A model generated the notes under the pieces. It was not told the DNA's origin. It made no database searches and saw only the letters and a list, made by a program, of their open reading frames with translations. Shown one piece after another: positions 24,517 through 36,728 of a DNA stretch of 64,000 bases. The DNA is taken from the NCBI RefSeq assembly GCF_001302265.1, contig NZ_LHQM01000030.1, positions 1 to 64,000 on the forward strand, in the 5' to 3' direction. A program made the translations under genes and the position numbers. This DNA comes from Streptococcus phocae (GTDB lineage: Bacteria; Bacillota; Bacilli; Lactobacillales; Streptococcaceae). Position 1 is the first letter of the stretch. Every line of letters starts with the position of its first letter.

Positions 24517-26922
24517 ATGCTAGTATCTTATAAATGGTTAAAAGAATTAGTGGATATTGACGTTTCGCCTGCCGAGTTGGCAGAAAAAATGTCAACCACA
24601 GGTATTGAAGTAGAAGGGGTTACAGTCCCGTCAGAAGGGTTATCAAAGTTAGTTGTTGGGCATGTTGTGTCTTGTGAGGATATTCCAGACACCCATCTGC
24701 ACTTGTGTCAAGTTGACACAGGAGACGAAACTCTGCGCCAAATTGTTTGTGGGGCTCCAAATGTTACTGCAGGAATCAATGTTATTGTCGCGATTCCTGG
24801 GGCTCGCATTGCAGATAACTACAAAATTAAAAAAGGTAAAATCCGTGGGATTGAGTCTCTTGGAATGATTTGTTCCTTGCAAGAACTTGGTCTGCCAGAA
24901 GCCATTATTCCAAAAGAATTTTCAGAAGGTATCCAGCTATTGCCAGAAACCGCTAAACCTGGTGAGAGCATTTTTCCTTACTTGGACCTTGATGATGACA
25001 TCATTGAGCTGTCAATCACGCCAAACCGAGCAGACGCTTTGTCCATGCGTGGTGTGGCTCACGAAGTCGCTGCTATTTATGGCAAAACAGTGTCTTTTGA
25101 TAAGAAAAGCCCTGCAGAAGTCCCGCAGAAAGCTTCTGAACTGTTGTCAGTTGCCATTGCTTCTGATAAGGTGACCACTTATGCCAGTCGTGTGGTGACC
25201 AATATCACGGTCAAACCAAGTCCTCAATGGCTACAAAACCGACTGATGAATGCAGGCATTCGCCCAATCAATAACGTTGTCGATGTGACTAATTATGTCT
25301 TGCTTTATTTTGGTCAACCCATGCATGCTTTTGACTATGATAAGTTTGGCAATCACAACATTCTAGCGCGTGAGGCGCGTGAGGGTGAGCAATTGGTGAC
25401 ACTTGATGGGCAAGAGCGAGACTTGATGCCTGGTGATCTTGTGATCACTGTTGCGGACAAGCCAGTTGCCCTAGCAGGAATCATGGGAGGTCAATCTACC
25501 GAGGTTGATCATACCTCAAAGACAATCGTCTTAGAAGCAGCGCTTTTTGATGGTAAGTCTATTCGTCAAACCAGCAATCGTTTGAACTTGCGTTCTGAAT
25601 CATCTTCACGCTTTGAGAAGGGTATCAATCATGAAACCCTGCTAGAAGCTTTAGATTTTGCTGGAGCCATGTTAGAAGAGTTAGCTGGCGGTAAGGTGCT
25701 ATCAGGTCATTTGCAGGCAGGGGAATTAGATACGGAGCCGGTAGCGGTATCTACCAGTTTGGATTACGTCAATGTCCGTCTAGGGACAGACCTTACCTTT
25801 GCAGATATTGAGCAGGTCTTTGAAAAACTAGGTTTTGGTTTAGCAGGAGACGTAAGTCATTTTACCGTATCGGTACCGCGTCGCCGTTGGGACATCCATA
25901 TACAAGCTGATCTAGTTGAGGAAATTGCTCGTATTTATGGCTATGATCGCTTGCCAACGACCCTCCCAGAAGCAGGGGGAACTGCTGCAGAGTTAACGCC
26001 GACACAGCTGTTACGTCGCAAATGTCACACCATAGCAGAAGGTCTAGGACTGACAGAGATGATTTCTTATGCCTTGACAACTCCTGAAAAAGCGACTGCC
26101 TTTTCAGGAGCTCCAAGCCATTTGACTGAGCTTATGTGGCCGATGTCTGTTGAGCGCTCCGCGCTTCGTCAAAACATTGTCTCAGGCATGCTAGATACGA
26201 TTGCTTACAATGTCGCTCGTAAACAAGGTAATATAGGGGTTTACGAGATTGGTAAAGTCTTTGAACAAAGAGGAAATCCAAAAGCAGATCTACCAGATGA
26301 GCGTAACCATTTTGCTTTTGCCATGACAGGATTAATCACTGAAAAAGATTTTCAAACAGCAGCCCAACCTGTCGATTTCTACCATGCCAAAGGTATTTTA
26401 GAGCAATTATTTGCTAAACTCGGTTTAGTGGTAGACTACCTACCGACTAAGGACCTGGCCCATATGCATCCGGGTCGTACTGCATTAATTCAGTTAGGCG
26501 AGCAAGTATTAGGTTTTGTAGGGCAAGTGCATCCACAGACCGCCAAAACCTATCATATTCCAGAAACCTATGTGGCGGAACTTGACTTGACTACTATCGA
26601 AAGCTTGTTGCCAGAACAGCAGACTTTTGTTGAGATTACTAAATTCCCAGCCATGTCACGCGATATTGCCATGCTAGTTCCTAAAGAGACTAGCCATCAA
26701 ATGATTCTATCGGCGATTGAGTCAGCAGGAGTGAAACGCTTGACCGATGTGACCTTATTTGATGTTTATACAGGTGCCAATATTGACGAAAATAAAAAAT
26801 CAATGGCTTACAGCCTAACCTTCCAAAATCCAAACGATAGCTTGACTGATGAAGAAGTCACCAAATACATGGATAAGATTACTAAATCTCTGGTCCAACA
26901 GGTCGACGCAGAAATCAGATAA
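24517..26922 (+). CDS. pheT: Phenylalanine-tRNA ligase beta subunit
   Basis: The 801-residue subunit has an N-terminal EMAPII-like tRNA-binding OB fold (about residues 39-150), the B3/B4 editing domain that removes mischarged tyrosine, the B5 DNA-binding-like domain, a catalytic-like core and a C-terminal FDX-ACB anticodon-binding domain (from about residue 707, [12 protein letters not shown]). It lies 61 bases after pheS without a terminator between them, so both fall under the T-box. A terminator follows. Confidence 0.96.
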   Translation: MLVSYKWLKELVDIDVSPAELAEKMSTTGIEVEGVTVPSEGLSKLVVGHVVSCEDIPDTHLHLCQVDTGDETLRQIVCGAPNVTAGINVIVAIPGARIADNYKIKKGKIRGIESLGMICSLQELGLPEAIIPKEFSEGIQLLPETAKPGESIFPYLDLDDDIIELSITPNRADALSMRGVAHEVAAIYGKTVSFDKKSPAEVPQKASELLSVAIASDKVTTYASRVVTNITVKPSPQWLQNRLMNAGIRPINNVVDVTNYVLLYFGQPMHAFDYDKFGNHNILAREAREGEQLVTLDGQERDLMPGDLVITVADKPVALAGIMGGQSTEVDHTSKTIVLEAALFDGKSIRQTSNRLNLRSESSSRFEKGINHETLLEALDFAGAMLEELAGGKVLSGHLQAGELDTEPVAVSTSLDYVNVRLGTDLTFADIEQVFEKLGFGLAGDVSHFTVSVPRRRWDIHIQADLVEEIARIYGYDRLPTTLPEAGGTAAELTPTQLLRRKCHTIAEGLGLTEMISYALTTPEKATAFSGAPSHLTELMWPMSVERSALRQNIVSGMLDTIAYNVARKQGNIGVYEIGKVFEQRGNPKADLPDERNHFAFAMTGLITEKDFQTAAQPVDFYHAKGILEQLFAKLGLVVDYLPTKDLAHMHPGRTALIQLGEQVLGFVGQVHPQTAKTYHIPETYVAELDLTTIESLLPEQQTFVEITKFPAMSRDIAMLVPKETSHQMILSAIESAGVKRLTDVTLFDVYTGANIDENKKSMAYSLTFQNPNDSLTDEEVTKYMDKITKSLVQQVDAEIR

Positions 26923-26932
26923 TCACACAAGC

Positions 26933-26961
26933 AAAAAACCATCCTTGAGGATGGTTTTTTG
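26933..26961 (+). terminator. Terminator after pheT
   Basis: AAAAAACCATCCT and AGGATGGTTTTTT form a perfect stem with a 2-base loop spacer and T run. TATAAT at 26963-26968 directly after it is a probable -10 for the OsmC gene. Confidence 0.88.
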
Positions 26962-26999
26962 TTATAATTGAGGGAGAAGATAGCAAAAGGAGGAATGCC

Positions 27000-27377
27000 A
27001 TGTATCAAACAACAATTACAGGAGACGGACTTTATCATACCCGCTCTAATGGATATGGTTCAGAAATTGAGTTATTCGCCGCTACAGAAAAAGGCGAAAC
27101 TCCTATGAGCCTCTTGCTAATCGCTTTAGCTTCTTGTGTCACCATGTGTGTGCAGAGCTATTTCAAACGTGAATTTGACCGAGAAGATTTAAAGGTTGAT
27201 ATCCAAGCTAATTATGATGGGAGCTCCTTTCAATTGAGCATTCTATTGACAGAGAGTCTATCCTTGGAACAAAAAGCCTCCTTATTAGCTTATGTGGACA
27301 CTTATTGCCGTGTTAAACAGCTCCTCAGCACAGATGTGCCTATCGTTATCGACTTTAGAGGTGATGTTAATGACTAA
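27000..27377 (+). CDS. OsmC-family peroxide-reducing protein
   Basis: The 125-residue protein matches the OsmC/Ohr fold. The two conserved cysteines are Cys46 in LASC and Cys103 in YCRV, spaced as in the family, where they form the thiol pair that reduces organic peroxides; Cys50 is extra. AAAGGAGG precedes the ATG. I cannot tell OsmC from Ohr subtype, and the peroxide role is taken from the family. Its end overlaps the next gene by 8 bases. Confidence 0.85.
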   Translation: MYQTTITGDGLYHTRSNGYGSEIELFAATEKGETPMSLLLIALASCVTMCVQSYFKREFDREDLKVDIQANYDGSSFQLSILLTESLSLEQKASLLAYVDTYCRVKQLLSTDVPIVIDFRGDVND

Positions 27378-27750
27378 TTTAGCAACTTATCAAGCTCAGT
27401 GGGCCTACCAAAAATACTGGGTTATGGCACACTCACAGCAACACTACAATCAGCTGCGCCTATTATTCAAAGGTAATGATTGGTCGCAGGAAAAAGCCCA
27501 ACAATTTGATGAGCTAATTGCCGAAGCTGAGCGGATTGAGCCAAGCACCAAAACCTTGCGCACTGCTTATCAACACGTTTGGGGTTACTTCAAGAAGTCA
27601 GCTACTCCTAGTGAGAAAGAGCGGTTTAAAGAATTGGATGACGGCTTAGAAGACCGAGCTAGTGAGATGCTTGTTTTTTTACAAGACTTGACAGCTCTCT
27701 ATCAGCCAACCTATTTACAACAGTCCCGTTTGATTTTAGAAGGGGTCTGA
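27370..27750 (+). CDS. DUF1722 (YbgA-like) protein
   Basis: The 126-residue protein has the DUF1722 pattern of conserved Trp, Lys and His (WAYQKYWVMAHSQQHY) and a C-terminal helical segment ending near YLQQSRLILEG. It is mostly helical, with no signal or membrane segment. The open frame begins at 27292 inside the OsmC gene; the ATG at 27370 is chosen because it gives MTNLATYQ just before the conserved domain and overlaps the OsmC stop by 8 bases, implying coupled translation. Function is unknown; some relatives are fused or linked to DNA photolyase or redox genes. Confidence 0.75.
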   Translation: MTNLATYQAQWAYQKYWVMAHSQQHYNQLRLLFKGNDWSQEKAQQFDELIAEAERIEPSTKTLRTAYQHVWGYFKKSATPSEKERFKELDDGLEDRASEMLVFLQDLTALYQPTYLQQSRLILEGV

Positions 27751-27813
27751 GCACGAAACAGCAGGTATGTTGATAGCAGTCAGCTATCTGTTTTAAGAAA
27801 CAAAGGAGATGTT

Positions 27814-28890
27814 ATGTTTTTAGCAATCAATGAAATGAAACAAGCCAAGCTACGCTATGGTTTGATTATGGGATTACTTTTTTTAATTGCCTATTTGATG
27901 TTTTTTTTATCAGGTCTATCGTTTGGTCTGATGCAAGAAAACCGTTCGGCAGTTGATAAGTGGGACGCAGATACCGTGTTGTTGTCAAAAGACGCAGATG
28001 CTAGCTTAAACTTATCATCACTAGAAGCTGATCAAATTTCAACCATAAAAGCAGATAAAGTTGCCCCTCTAGCACAGCTAGGTTCAGTGACTTGGTCTGT
28101 GAAAAAACCAACTGAAACAGACAAAGAAAAAGTCAGTTTTTTCGGGATAGATCCAAAAACCTTTTTGAAACCAACACTGACCAAAGGTAGAATGTTTCAA
28201 TCAGACCAAGAAGTGGTTATTGATGAAATCATGGCTGAAAAAGGAGGTTTTCAACTAGGAGACAAACTCTACGTCTCAAGTCTCGATAAGGGGTTTACCA
28301 TAGTTGGTTACACCAATAAAGCTAGTTTTAGCGTGGCACCAGTTGCCTACATGACTCTGGAGGCATTTCAAGAGTTGAAATATGGGGACAGAGCGACTAA
28401 ACAACCAAAACAAGTGAATGCGTTTATTGTTCAAGGAAAGTTAGATAGCTACCCAAAAGCTGATTTTCAAAAATTGACAATTAGTGATTTTATCACGAAA
28501 TTACCAGGTTATAGTGCACAGAACCTGACTTTTGGTTTTATGATTGGTTTTTTAATTGTCATTTCAGCCATTATAATTGGTATCTTTATGTACGTGTTAA
28601 CAATTCAAAAGGCCCCTATTTTTGGCATTATGAAAGCACAAGGCATTTCGAACAAGACAATTGCTAATGCTGTCTTGTCGCAGACCTTTATCTTGAGCCT
28701 ATTGGGTAGCAGTTTTGGTTTACTTGGGACTTGGCTTAGTTCACAAGTGTTGCCAGCTGCTGTTCCCTTTCAAAGTAACTGGTACTTGTATGCACTAATC
28801 TTAGTAGCTATGGTTACTTTTGCAGTGATGGGCACCTTGTTTTCAGTTCTAGCTATTGTTAGAATTGATCCATTAAAAGCGATTGGATAG
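27814..28890 (+). CDS. FtsX/HrtB-like ABC transporter permease
   Basis: The 358-residue protein has the MacB/HrtB layout: one N-terminal membrane helix (about 16-38), a large extracytoplasmic domain (about 40-235) and three C-terminal helices in an FtsX domain ending with the typical DPLKAIG. Its length and C-terminal part (YVLTIQK...GIMKAQG) resemble HrtB, the permease of haem-efflux systems. AAAGGAGATG precedes the start. The ATPase gene follows after 8 bases. Haem as substrate is a guess by similarity; peptides or antimicrobials are possible too. Confidence 0.8.
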   Translation: MFLAINEMKQAKLRYGLIMGLLFLIAYLMFFLSGLSFGLMQENRSAVDKWDADTVLLSKDADASLNLSSLEADQISTIKADKVAPLAQLGSVTWSVKKPTETDKEKVSFFGIDPKTFLKPTLTKGRMFQSDQEVVIDEIMAEKGGFQLGDKLYVSSLDKGFTIVGYTNKASFSVAPVAYMTLEAFQELKYGDRATKQPKQVNAFIVQGKLDSYPKADFQKLTISDFITKLPGYSAQNLTFGFMIGFLIVISAIIIGIFMYVLTIQKAPIFGIMKAQGISNKTIANAVLSQTFILSLLGSSFGLLGTWLSSQVLPAAVPFQSNWYLYALILVAMVTFAVMGTLFSVLAIVRIDPLKAIG

Positions 28891-28898
28891 GAGTTAAC

Positions 28899-29564
28899 AT
28901 GACGGTATTAGAATTTAAAAATGTGACAAAATCATTTAAAGATGGTAGTCAAACCATTGAAGCCCTCAAGGAAACCAATTTTTCAATTTCAGCAGGTGAG
29001 TTTGTGGCCTTGGTCGGTCCATCTGGGTCAGGGAAATCGACCTTTTTGACAATCGCAGGAGGCTTACAAACCCCAAGTTCGGGTCAATTTTTGGTAAATG
29101 GTCAAGATTATACCAACTTATCTGAAAAAGAGCGAGCAAAATTACGATTTAATGACATCGGCTTTATTTTACAGGCTTCTAATCTGATTCCTTTTTTGAC
29201 AGTGAAGCAACAGTTAGAGCTGGTAGATAAATTAAACAAAACAAAGCAAGAAGACAAGCGGCAAAAATTGTTTGAGGACTTAGGCATTGACAAGTTGGTG
29301 AATAAACTGCCTCAGGATTTGTCAGGTGGTGAGCGCCAGCGAGTAGCTATTGCTAGGGCCCTATACAATGACCCTGTGATTATACTAGCAGATGAGCCAA
29401 CGGCTAGTTTAGATACTGAGAAGGCCTTTGAAGTGGTGAATCTGTTAGCAAAAGAAAGCAAGGAACAAAACAAAGCTATTATCATGGTTACCCATGATGA
29501 ACGCATGATATCATTTTGTGATAAAGTTTATCGCATGCAAGATGGAAATCTCAGCCAAGACTAA
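28899..29564 (+). CDS. ABC transporter ATP-binding protein (HrtA/LolD-like)
   Basis: The 221-residue ATPase has Walker A GPSGSGKST, the signature LSGGERQRVAIARAL, Walker B IILADEPTASLD and a switch His (MVTHDER). It belongs to the group that partners FtsX-type permeases, as does its neighbour. No two-component system or TetR regulator is next to it. A long hairpin terminator follows. Confidence 0.88.
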   Translation: MTVLEFKNVTKSFKDGSQTIEALKETNFSISAGEFVALVGPSGSGKSTFLTIAGGLQTPSSGQFLVNGQDYTNLSEKERAKLRFNDIGFILQASNLIPFLTVKQQLELVDKLNKTKQEDKRQKLFEDLGIDKLVNKLPQDLSGGERQRVAIARALYNDPVIILADEPTASLDTEKAFEVVNLLAKESKEQNKAIIMVTHDERMISFCDKVYRMQDGNLSQD

Positions 29565-29589
29565 GGGAAACTTAGCTTATAACATCATA

Positions 29590-29643
29590 AGCACACAAGC
29601 AGCATCACTCTAGAAAGACGTGATGACTTCTTGTGTGTTTTTG
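29590..29643 (+). terminator. Terminator after the ABC transporter pair
   Basis: GCACACAAG pairs with CTTGTGTGT and CATCAC with GTGATG in one long interrupted stem, followed by TTTTT. Confidence 0.8.
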
Positions 29644-29684
29644 TGATGTGAAGCAGGACATTGATAGGAAAAGAAGGTGGCATT

Positions 29685-29693
29685 TGTTATAAT
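29685..29693 (+). promoter_or_regulatory. Extended -10 promoter for rexB-rexA
   Basis: TGTTATAAT is a full TG-N extended -10, 38 bases before rexB. TTGATA lies upstream but 21 bases away, too far for a standard -35. Confidence 0.6.
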
Positions 29694-29730
29694 GGAACCA
29701 CCAGTATCAGATTGAGGCAAAAGGAGTCCT

Positions 29731-32700
29731 ATGAAATTACTATATACAGACATCGCCCACTCATTAACCGATATCCTCGTCAAAGAAGCAAAAGGTTATG
29801 CTGATGAGGGATTGCGTGTGTTTTATATCGCCCCTAACTCCTTGTCTTTTGAAAAGGAAAGGGCTGTTCTAGAATTACTTCCAGAGCAGGGGTCATTTTT
29901 AATCACGGTGACGCGCTTTTCACAGATGGCGCATTATTTGACATTGTCCAAGTCCATCTCAAAAGAATCTTTAGACGACAATGATTTGTCCATGATTATG
30001 TATCGGGCATTGATGACTTTGAACGAAGATCAGCTAAAGGTTTTTAACCGTTTGCGAACAGATCAAGCTTTCATCAAGCAGTTGGTTGACCTTTATAAGG
30101 AATTAAAACAAGCTCAGTTGACCGCTTTTGACTTGACCGGTCTTGAAAATCCAGATAAACAGGCTGATTTTATCACTATTTTCAATCGTGTTGATGCGAT
30201 TATTGCTCAAGGTAACTATGATCAAGACAGCCAACTTAGCCATCTGGCTGAGGCGATTCAAAGTGGCGATTTAGATGATGCATTAAGGAAAACCGTTGTC
30301 ATCATTGATGGCTTTTCACGCTTTTCTGCAGAAGAAGATCATTTGCTAACATTGTTGCATGCCAAATGCCACGATATTGTTGTGGGGAGCTATATCAGCC
30401 AAAAAGCTTATCAGCAATCGTTTATCCAAGGCAATATCTATCAGGCCAGTGTTGATTTTATGACAAGTCTCGCCCAGACGTTTCAAACCAAGCCGATCTA
30501 CCGCTCTTCAGAAATGGTTTTTGATCCCTCCTTTTCACGACTGACCCAGCTTTTTGAGGCTGGGCACGATTACTCAGTACTGGACCAGACGCTGAGCGAA
30601 GAAGATAAAAGCAAGGTGACCATTTGGCAAAACATCTCTCAAAAAGAAGAAATAGAGCATGTTGCAAAAGCCATTCGACAAAAACTTCAAGACGGTTACC
30701 GTTACAAAGACATGCTAGTGCTTTTAGGTGATGTGGATGCTTATCAGCTCCAAGTGGGGCATTTATTTGATAAATTTGAAATTCCCTATTATTTTGGTAA
30801 GACAGAATCCATGTCAGCTCACCCCTTGGTGCAATTCATAGAGTCCTTGGAGAGAAGCCTCCGCTACAACTGGAGACGTGATGACATTGTCAATTTGTTG
30901 AAATCGGGTTTATATGGTAATTTTTTAGAAAAAGACCTGGACCAACTAGAGTACTATTTAGATTTTGCTGATATTAAAGGATTTACCAAGTTTTCTCGTC
31001 CTTTTAGCATCAACTCCTCTAGGCACTACCCACTTGAGCGATTAGATCAGATTAGGCTTGAGGTCGTAACTCCCTTGCAACAGTTATTTAAAAGTCAGAA
31101 ACAGTTAGGATCATCTCTGCTAAAAAAACTCACGAGTTTCTTCAAGACCATCCGATTATCAGAAAACATTATCACTTTATCAAGCAACCGATCAGAAGCT
31201 GAAATGGACAGAGATGAGGAGGTGTGGAAGACCTTCGTTGGCATTTTAGAATCTTTCCATCGCATTTTTGGCATGGAAAAAATGACGTTATCAGATTGCC
31301 TGTCTCTGATTAAAGCAGGCATGCAAGCAGCGAATTATCGAACAGTACCAGCAACTGTTGACGTGGTATCAGTGACGTCTTATGACCTTGTTGAACCTCA
31401 CTCTAGACCATTTGTTTTTGCGATTGGGCTTAGCCAGTCTCATTTTCCAAAACAAGTCACTAATACGAGCCTGATTTCTGACCAGGAAAGGGCTCTAATC
31501 AATGAAGCCACAGAAACTCATCAGCGTTTTGAAATTCCAACTGCTGAAAATCTTAAAAAAAATCATCAAACAGCCTTATCATTGTTTAATGCTGCGACGT
31601 CAGAGTTGGTGCTTAGCACCCCGCTATCTCTCAATGAAGTGCCTCAGGAAATGTCTCCCTACCTTGAGGAACTCATCAGTTTTGGCGTGCCACTAGTAGA
31701 AAAAGGCAAGAACTTGTTATCAACATCGCCAGAAGATATTGGCAACTACAAATCTTTATTGTCTCGCTTAATTGATATCAATCGACAAGCTATTTCTGAG
31801 GAAATGACTGACGAGGATAGAACTTTTTGGACAGTGGCGCTTAGGTATCTAAAACGACGATTACGTGAGGAGGATATGGTGATTCCTACTTTTGAAAATC
31901 ACCTCGCCACTAAACCACTAGATGCTAAGGTCATAGAAGCCCGCTTCCCAAGTGATCAGCCGATAAGGCTATCGTCGTCAGCTTTAACTATTTTTTACAA
32001 CAATGAATACAAATACTTTTTAGATTATGTCCTAAGGTTACAGGAACTCGAGTCTATTCATCCAGATGCTCGTATTCATGGTCAGTACTTGCACCGTGTT
32101 TTTGAGTTGGTCATGCAAGACCAACGCGATTTGCCGTTTGACGACAAGTTAGGAGAGGCGATTCAACAGACAAATCAGCAATCAACTTTTTTACAAGCCT
32201 ATCATGATGATGCTGAAGGGCAGTACAGCCTCGAGGTCTTAGAAGATATAGCCAGAGCAGCAGCACGCGCTTTGCCTACTGATCAAAACTTGCAGGTTTT
32301 GCGTCAAGAAGCTCCATTTGAATGGGACCTAGACGAGAATGTGGTTGTGCGAGGCATGATTGACCGTGTGGACCGCTTGCCAGATGGTAGTTTGGGAATT
32401 ATTGATTACAAATCGAGCGCCAATACGTTTGACATTGAGCAGTTCTATAATGGACTAAGCCCACAGTTAATCACCTATCTAGCAGCCTTGGCAAACGGTA
32501 GTGATGACAAGGATTCCGCCAGTCTGTTTGGAGCCATGTATTTGCATTTGCAAGAGCCGAAATTAGAATTGGCAAAATTTAAACAGTTGGACAACAAGTT
32601 GGTTGAGGCGATTCATAAAGAATTGACCTATAAAGGCATTTTCATGGAAGCTAAAAAAGAGTTTTTAGCTAATGGCAGTTATGCCATTAAACAATCTCTA

Positions 32701-32970
32701 TATAGCCCTGAGGAGATTGAAACCTTGCTGGATGTTAACCAGAAACTTTACCAATCAGCGGCTCAGCGTATCAGACAAGGGCATTTTGTTATTAATCCCT
32801 ACACCAAAGACGGAAAATCGGTTCAAGGAGATCAACTGAAAGCCATTACCCGATTTGAAGCAGATCTTGATTTGGGTCAAGCCAGACGCTTAGTGACCTT
32901 TCCTGCTAGACAAAAACGTCAGGCTTTCTTTGAGCTCATGATGACGGAGGACAAAAACGATGACATTTGA
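29731..32970 (+). CDS. rexB: ATP-dependent nuclease subunit RexB (AddB)
   Basis: The 1079-residue protein is the AddB-like subunit of the streptococcal RexAB helicase-nuclease, which resects double-strand breaks for RecA loading. A C-terminal RecB-family nuclease domain has the GIIDYKSS motif. Compared with B. subtilis AddB, I see no Walker A motif near the N-terminus and only two cysteines in the whole protein, so the four-Cys iron-sulphur cluster cannot be present; this fits the RexB branch. It overlaps rexA by 11 bases. Confidence 0.95.
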   Translation: MKLLYTDIAHSLTDILVKEAKGYADEGLRVFYIAPNSLSFEKERAVLELLPEQGSFLITVTRFSQMAHYLTLSKSISKESLDDNDLSMIMYRALMTLNEDQLKVFNRLRTDQAFIKQLVDLYKELKQAQLTAFDLTGLENPDKQADFITIFNRVDAIIAQGNYDQDSQLSHLAEAIQSGDLDDALRKTVVIIDGFSRFSAEEDHLLTLLHAKCHDIVVGSYISQKAYQQSFIQGNIYQASVDFMTSLAQTFQTKPIYRSSEMVFDPSFSRLTQLFEAGHDYSVLDQTLSEEDKSKVTIWQNISQKEEIEHVAKAIRQKLQDGYRYKDMLVLLGDVDAYQLQVGHLFDKFEIPYYFGKTESMSAHPLVQFIESLERSLRYNWRRDDIVNLLKSGLYGNFLEKDLDQLEYYLDFADIKGFTKFSRPFSINSSRHYPLERLDQIRLEVVTPLQQLFKSQKQLGSSLLKKLTSFFKTIRLSENIITLSSNRSEAEMDRDEEVWKTFVGILESFHRIFGMEKMTLSDCLSLIKAGMQAANYRTVPATVDVVSVTSYDLVEPHSRPFVFAIGLSQSHFPKQVTNTSLISDQERALINEATETHQRFEIPTAENLKKNHQTALSLFNAATSELVLSTPLSLNEVPQEMSPYLEELISFGVPLVEKGKNLLSTSPEDIGNYKSLLSRLIDINRQAISEEMTDEDRTFWTVALRYLKRRLREEDMVIPTFENHLATKPLDAKVIEARFPSDQPIRLSSSALTIFYNNEYKYFLDYVLRLQELESIHPDARIHGQYLHRVFELVMQDQRDLPFDDKLGEAIQQTNQQSTFLQAYHDDAEGQYSLEVLEDIARAAARALPTDQNLQVLRQEAPFEWDLDENVVVRGMIDRVDRLPDGSLGIIDYKSSANTFDIEQFYNGLSPQLITYLAALANGSDDKDSASLFGAMYLHLQEPKLELAKFKQLDNKLVEAIHKELTYKGIFMEAKKEFLANGSYAIKQSLYSPEEIETLLDVNQKLYQSAAQRIRQGHFVINPYTKDGKSVQGDQLKAITRFEADLDLGQARRLVTFPARQKRQAFFELMMTEDKNDDI

Positions 32971-35900
32971 CCCTTTTTTAACGCCAGAAGCCATTACTGA
33001 CTTGCAGCAAAAAGAGCAACTGTCAGATAAGGCGCAAAAGCGAACAGCGCAACAAATTGAAGCCATTTACACCAATGGGCAAAATGTTCTGGTATCTGCC
33101 TCAGCAGGCTCTGGGAAAACATTTGTGATGGTTGAGCGTATCTTGGATAAAATCAAGCGCGGGATAGGCATTGACCAACTCTTTATTTCCACATTTACTG
33201 TCAAAGCTGCAACAGAGCTACGAGAGCGTATTGAAAAGCGACTAGTAGCAACCATTGCTAAAACCTCTGATGCGCAACTAAAAGCTTATTTCAACGACCA
33301 ATTACAATCTCTTTCTCAGGCAGATATTGGCACCATGGATGCCTTTACCCAAAAATTAGTCAGTCGGTATGGCTATACCCTAGGGATATCACCTCATTTT
33401 CGAATCATGCAGGATAAAACTGAGCAAGACTATTTGAAAAAGGAGGTCTTTAGCAAGCTTTTTGCCAGCTACCTAGAAGGCACGCAAGGACAGCTATTTA
33501 AGGCTTTAGTCAAAAACTTTTCAGGAAATCGAAAAGATGCCACAGGCTTTAGGCAAGTGGTTTATCAAATTCATCAATTTAGCCAGTCAACGGATGACCC
33601 TGAAAAATGGCTGAAAGAGCATTTTTTAAGAGCTGCCAAAACCTACACGAGTTTTCAAGACATTGCTGACAAAGATGTCGAGGCTTTGCTGATTTGTATG
33701 CAGGATACCGCTGACCAACTCAGAGATGTGACCGATTTAGAAGGTTATGGGCAAGTAAAAAAAGACGGCAAACCCACTGCGAAATATGTTAAACATTTGC
33801 AGCAGATTGAGTCGCTTTACGAATGGGCCTTGCATTTTGAGAGCCTTTATGGAAAATCAGGTTTGAGCCGTTTGGCCCAAGACCTAACAGCCCTCTTGCC
33901 TTCTGGCTCAGATGTGACGGTTGCTGGTGAAAAATACCCTGTCTACCGTCCTTTACAGCATCGATTGACGAGGCTCAGGCACATGGAGACTATTTTTGCC
34001 TACCAAGCAGAATCCCTTCCTTTATTAGAGGTGTTGCAAGGTTTTATGCTTGATTTTTCGAGAGACTACCTGTCTGTCAAAATGGCTGAAAGTGCTTTTG
34101 AATTTTCTGACATCGCACATTTTGCCATTCACATTTTACAGCAAAATCCAGACATCAGACAAGCCTATCAAGGCCATTACCACGAAGTTATGGTTGATGA
34201 GTATCAAGACAACAACCACATGCAAGAGCGTTTGATAGAACTGCTCTCAAATGGGCAAAATCGCTTTATGGTGGGGGATATCAAGCAGTCAATCTACCGA
34301 TTTAGACAGGCAGATCCCCAGATTTTCAACACAACCTTCAAAGATTACCAAAATAACCCTCAGCATGGGAAACTGATTTTGCTCAAGGAAAATTTCCGCA
34401 GCCAATCAGAGGTTTTAGACACCACCAATGCTATTTTTAGCCATCTCATGGATGAGGATTTAGGAGAAATCAACTACGACGACAGCCACGCCTTAGTCGC
34501 CGGTAGTGATCGTCAAAAAGCTCCACAACCTCAAAACAAAACCCAGTTATTACTATACAACACTGACAAAAATGAAGAATCAGAAGAAACCTCAGCTGAT
34601 GTTGGTCAACTATCACCAGCCGAAGTCAAAATGGTTGTGAAAGAAATTATTCGACTTCACAACGAAGAGGGGGTTACGTTTGATCAAATCACTTTGTTAG
34701 TTTCTTCGAGAACACGTAACGATGGCATTTTACAGACCTTCAATCAGTATGGGATTCCATTGATTGTGGACGGTGGTCAGCAAAATTACCTCAAATCCGT
34801 TGAGGTGATGGTCATGTTAGACACACTAAGAAGCATTAACAATCCTTTAAACGATTATGCCTTAGTGGCCTTGATGCGCTCACCGATGTTTTCATTTGAC
34901 GAGGACCAGCTAGCTCGGATTGCTCTTCAAAACCAAGAAACGCCATATGTTGAATCCTTCTATGAAAAAATTGAAAATAGCCTTCTGAAAAAAGGGGCAC
35001 ACACCTCCCTGATGCCACAAGACCTGACTGAGAAATTGACAGATTTTGTCGCAACGTTGACCTCGTGGCGACAATTTGCCAAAGTGAACTCGTTGTATGA
35101 CTTGATTTGGAAAATCTTTAATGACCGTTTTTACTTTGACTTTGTTGCGACTCAGCCAAAGGCAGAACAGGCTCAGGCAAATCTTTACGCCCTGGCCTTT
35201 CGTGCTTATCAATTTGAACAATCTGGCTACAAAGGCCTTTCTCGCTTTATTGGCATGATTGACAAGGTTTTGGAAACCAAAAATGACTTGGCAAATGTTG
35301 AGCTGACAAGCCCTAAGCAAGCGGTGAATCTGATGACTATCCATAAATCCAAAGGTTTGGAGTTTCCTTATGTCTTTATCTTAAACAGTGACAAGCGTTT
35401 TTCGATGACCGATTTGCAAGCACCTGTTATGTTGAACCGCCAGAATGGCATTGGCATCAAGTATCTGGCAGACGTCAAAAAAGAACTAGAAGAAACATCA
35501 CTAGCCTCAGTCAAGGTGATGATGGAAACCATGCCTTATCAGATTAATAAGCAAGCATTGCACCTGGCAACATTATCAGAACAAATGCGCCTTTTGTATG
35601 TGGCAATGACTAGAGCAGAAAAAAAACTATATCTAGTCGGTAAGATCAGCGAAAGCACTGACTTATCCTTTGAGAATGATCAGCGCAGTGGCAATCATTT
35701 GGCTTTAGAGCTGCGAAAACGTCTGACCAGTTTTCAAGACTGGTTGCTGGCAGTTGCGGCGGTGTTTAGCAAACAAGACTTGCACTTTGACATCAATTAT
35801 TGTTCGGATGAGGAGTTGACGTCAGAAGCTATTGGGCAACTTAAAACCCCCGCTGTTTTACAGGCTGACGATGTGAGCAACAATCGCCAGACTCCTGACA

Positions 35901-36598
35901 TTGCGCGTGCTTTAGACATTTTAGAGAATGTCTCTCGTCTCAATGACACTTATCAAGCGGCCATTAACCTACCAACAGTGAGAACTCCGAGCCAACTCAA
36001 AGAGCGGTACCAGCCATTAATGGGGACAGAGGAGATTGAGGTGATTTCAAAAGCCTATCCCCAAAAACGTGATTTTGACTTACCTGATTTTACGAAAAAA
36101 GGAAAGGTTCTCCCCCATCAAATAGGCTCTAGCTTGCATGAATTAATGCAGCGCATTCCAATCTCAAAAGACCTATCAGAGGCTGATATTGAAAAAGCCC
36201 TTGAGATGGTAGGAGCTGATGAGGCTGTGAAGGAAAAAATTGATCTTGATAAGGTTAATAGTTTCTTTGAAACAACAACTCTCGGAAAACTCATGAAACA
36301 ACATCCTGAGCGATTGAACCGTGAAGCCCCATTTGCCATTTTGCGCCAAGACCCTGAGAGTAAAGAACAGTATGTTGTTCGAGGAATTATTGATGGGTAT
36401 CTGTTGTTTGACGATTACATCGTCTTGTTTGACTACAAGACAGATCGCTACACGCACGCTCAAGAGCTGCAAAAACGGTACCAACATCAGATGGATTTAT
36501 ATGCAGAAGCTCTCCAACAAGTTTATGGCATTAACCAAATTGACAAATACCTTGTTTTAATGGGAGGCACCAAACTAGAAGTTGTCTCTGTTTATTAA
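32960..36598 (+). CDS. rexA: ATP-dependent helicase-nuclease subunit RexA (AddA)
   Basis: The 1212-residue protein joins a UvrD-type SF1 helicase and a RecB-type nuclease. Visible motifs are Walker [10 protein letters not shown] near residue 50, the [10 protein letters not shown] Walker B region, [22 protein letters not shown] (motif V) and [11 protein letters not shown] (motif VI), with the nuclease motif LFDYKTDRY near the C-terminus. It unwinds and degrades DNA ends with RexB. The overlapping start couples its translation to rexB. Confidence 0.96.
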   Translation: MTFDPFLTPEAITDLQQKEQLSDKAQKRTAQQIEAIYTNGQNVLVSASAGSGKTFVMVERILDKIKRGIGIDQLFISTFTVKAATELRERIEKRLVATIAKTSDAQLKAYFNDQLQSLSQADIGTMDAFTQKLVSRYGYTLGISPHFRIMQDKTEQDYLKKEVFSKLFASYLEGTQGQLFKALVKNFSGNRKDATGFRQVVYQIHQFSQSTDDPEKWLKEHFLRAAKTYTSFQDIADKDVEALLICMQDTADQLRDVTDLEGYGQVKKDGKPTAKYVKHLQQIESLYEWALHFESLYGKSGLSRLAQDLTALLPSGSDVTVAGEKYPVYRPLQHRLTRLRHMETIFAYQAESLPLLEVLQGFMLDFSRDYLSVKMAESAFEFSDIAHFAIHILQQNPDIRQAYQGHYHEVMVDEYQDNNHMQERLIELLSNGQNRFMVGDIKQSIYRFRQADPQIFNTTFKDYQNNPQHGKLILLKENFRSQSEVLDTTNAIFSHLMDEDLGEINYDDSHALVAGSDRQKAPQPQNKTQLLLYNTDKNEESEETSADVGQLSPAEVKMVVKEIIRLHNEEGVTFDQITLLVSSRTRNDGILQTFNQYGIPLIVDGGQQNYLKSVEVMVMLDTLRSINNPLNDYALVALMRSPMFSFDEDQLARIALQNQETPYVESFYEKIENSLLKKGAHTSLMPQDLTEKLTDFVATLTSWRQFAKVNSLYDLIWKIFNDRFYFDFVATQPKAEQAQANLYALAFRAYQFEQSGYKGLSRFIGMIDKVLETKNDLANVELTSPKQAVNLMTIHKSKGLEFPYVFILNSDKRFSMTDLQAPVMLNRQNGIGIKYLADVKKELEETSLASVKVMMETMPYQINKQALHLATLSEQMRLLYVAMTRAEKKLYLVGKISESTDLSFENDQRSGNHLALELRKRLTSFQDWLLAVAAVFSKQDLHFDINYCSDEELTSEAIGQLKTPAVLQADDVSNNRQTPDIARALDILENVSRLNDTYQAAINLPTVRTPSQLKERYQPLMGTEEIEVISKAYPQKRDFDLPDFTKKGKVLPHQIGSSLHELMQRIPISKDLSEADIEKALEMVGADEAVKEKIDLDKVNSFFETTTLGKLMKQHPERLNREAPFAILRQDPESKEQYVVRGIIDGYLLFDDYIVLFDYKTDRYTHAQELQKRYQHQMDLYAEALQQVYGINQIDKYLVLMGGTKLEVVSVY

Positions 36599-36621
36599 GA
36601 TACTTATCACTAAAGATTAGT

Positions 36622-36651
36622 AAAAGTTGTGGCAATTGCTGCAACTTTTTT
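36622..36651 (+). terminator. Terminator after rexA
   Basis: AAAAGTTG and CAACTTTTTT form the outer stem, with a loose GCAATTGC core, ending in a T run. Confidence 0.75.
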
Positions 36652-36728
36652 GCTGGGCTCAGTTTAGCCTTGATTTTTGTATTTTTATAAGTTAATATAA
36701 TAATTATTAAAAGCAAGGAGGCCTATCT

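Noticed and set aside
24887-25174. Plus-strand open frame of 95 codons inside pheT
   Set aside because: It is a +1 frame shadow of conserved PheT sequence with a Cys/Leu-rich chance composition.
34910-35344. Minus-strand open frame of 144 codons inside rexA
   Set aside because: It is fully antisense to conserved RexA coding sequence, has no Shine-Dalgarno or promoter, and its translation has a shadow-frame composition.
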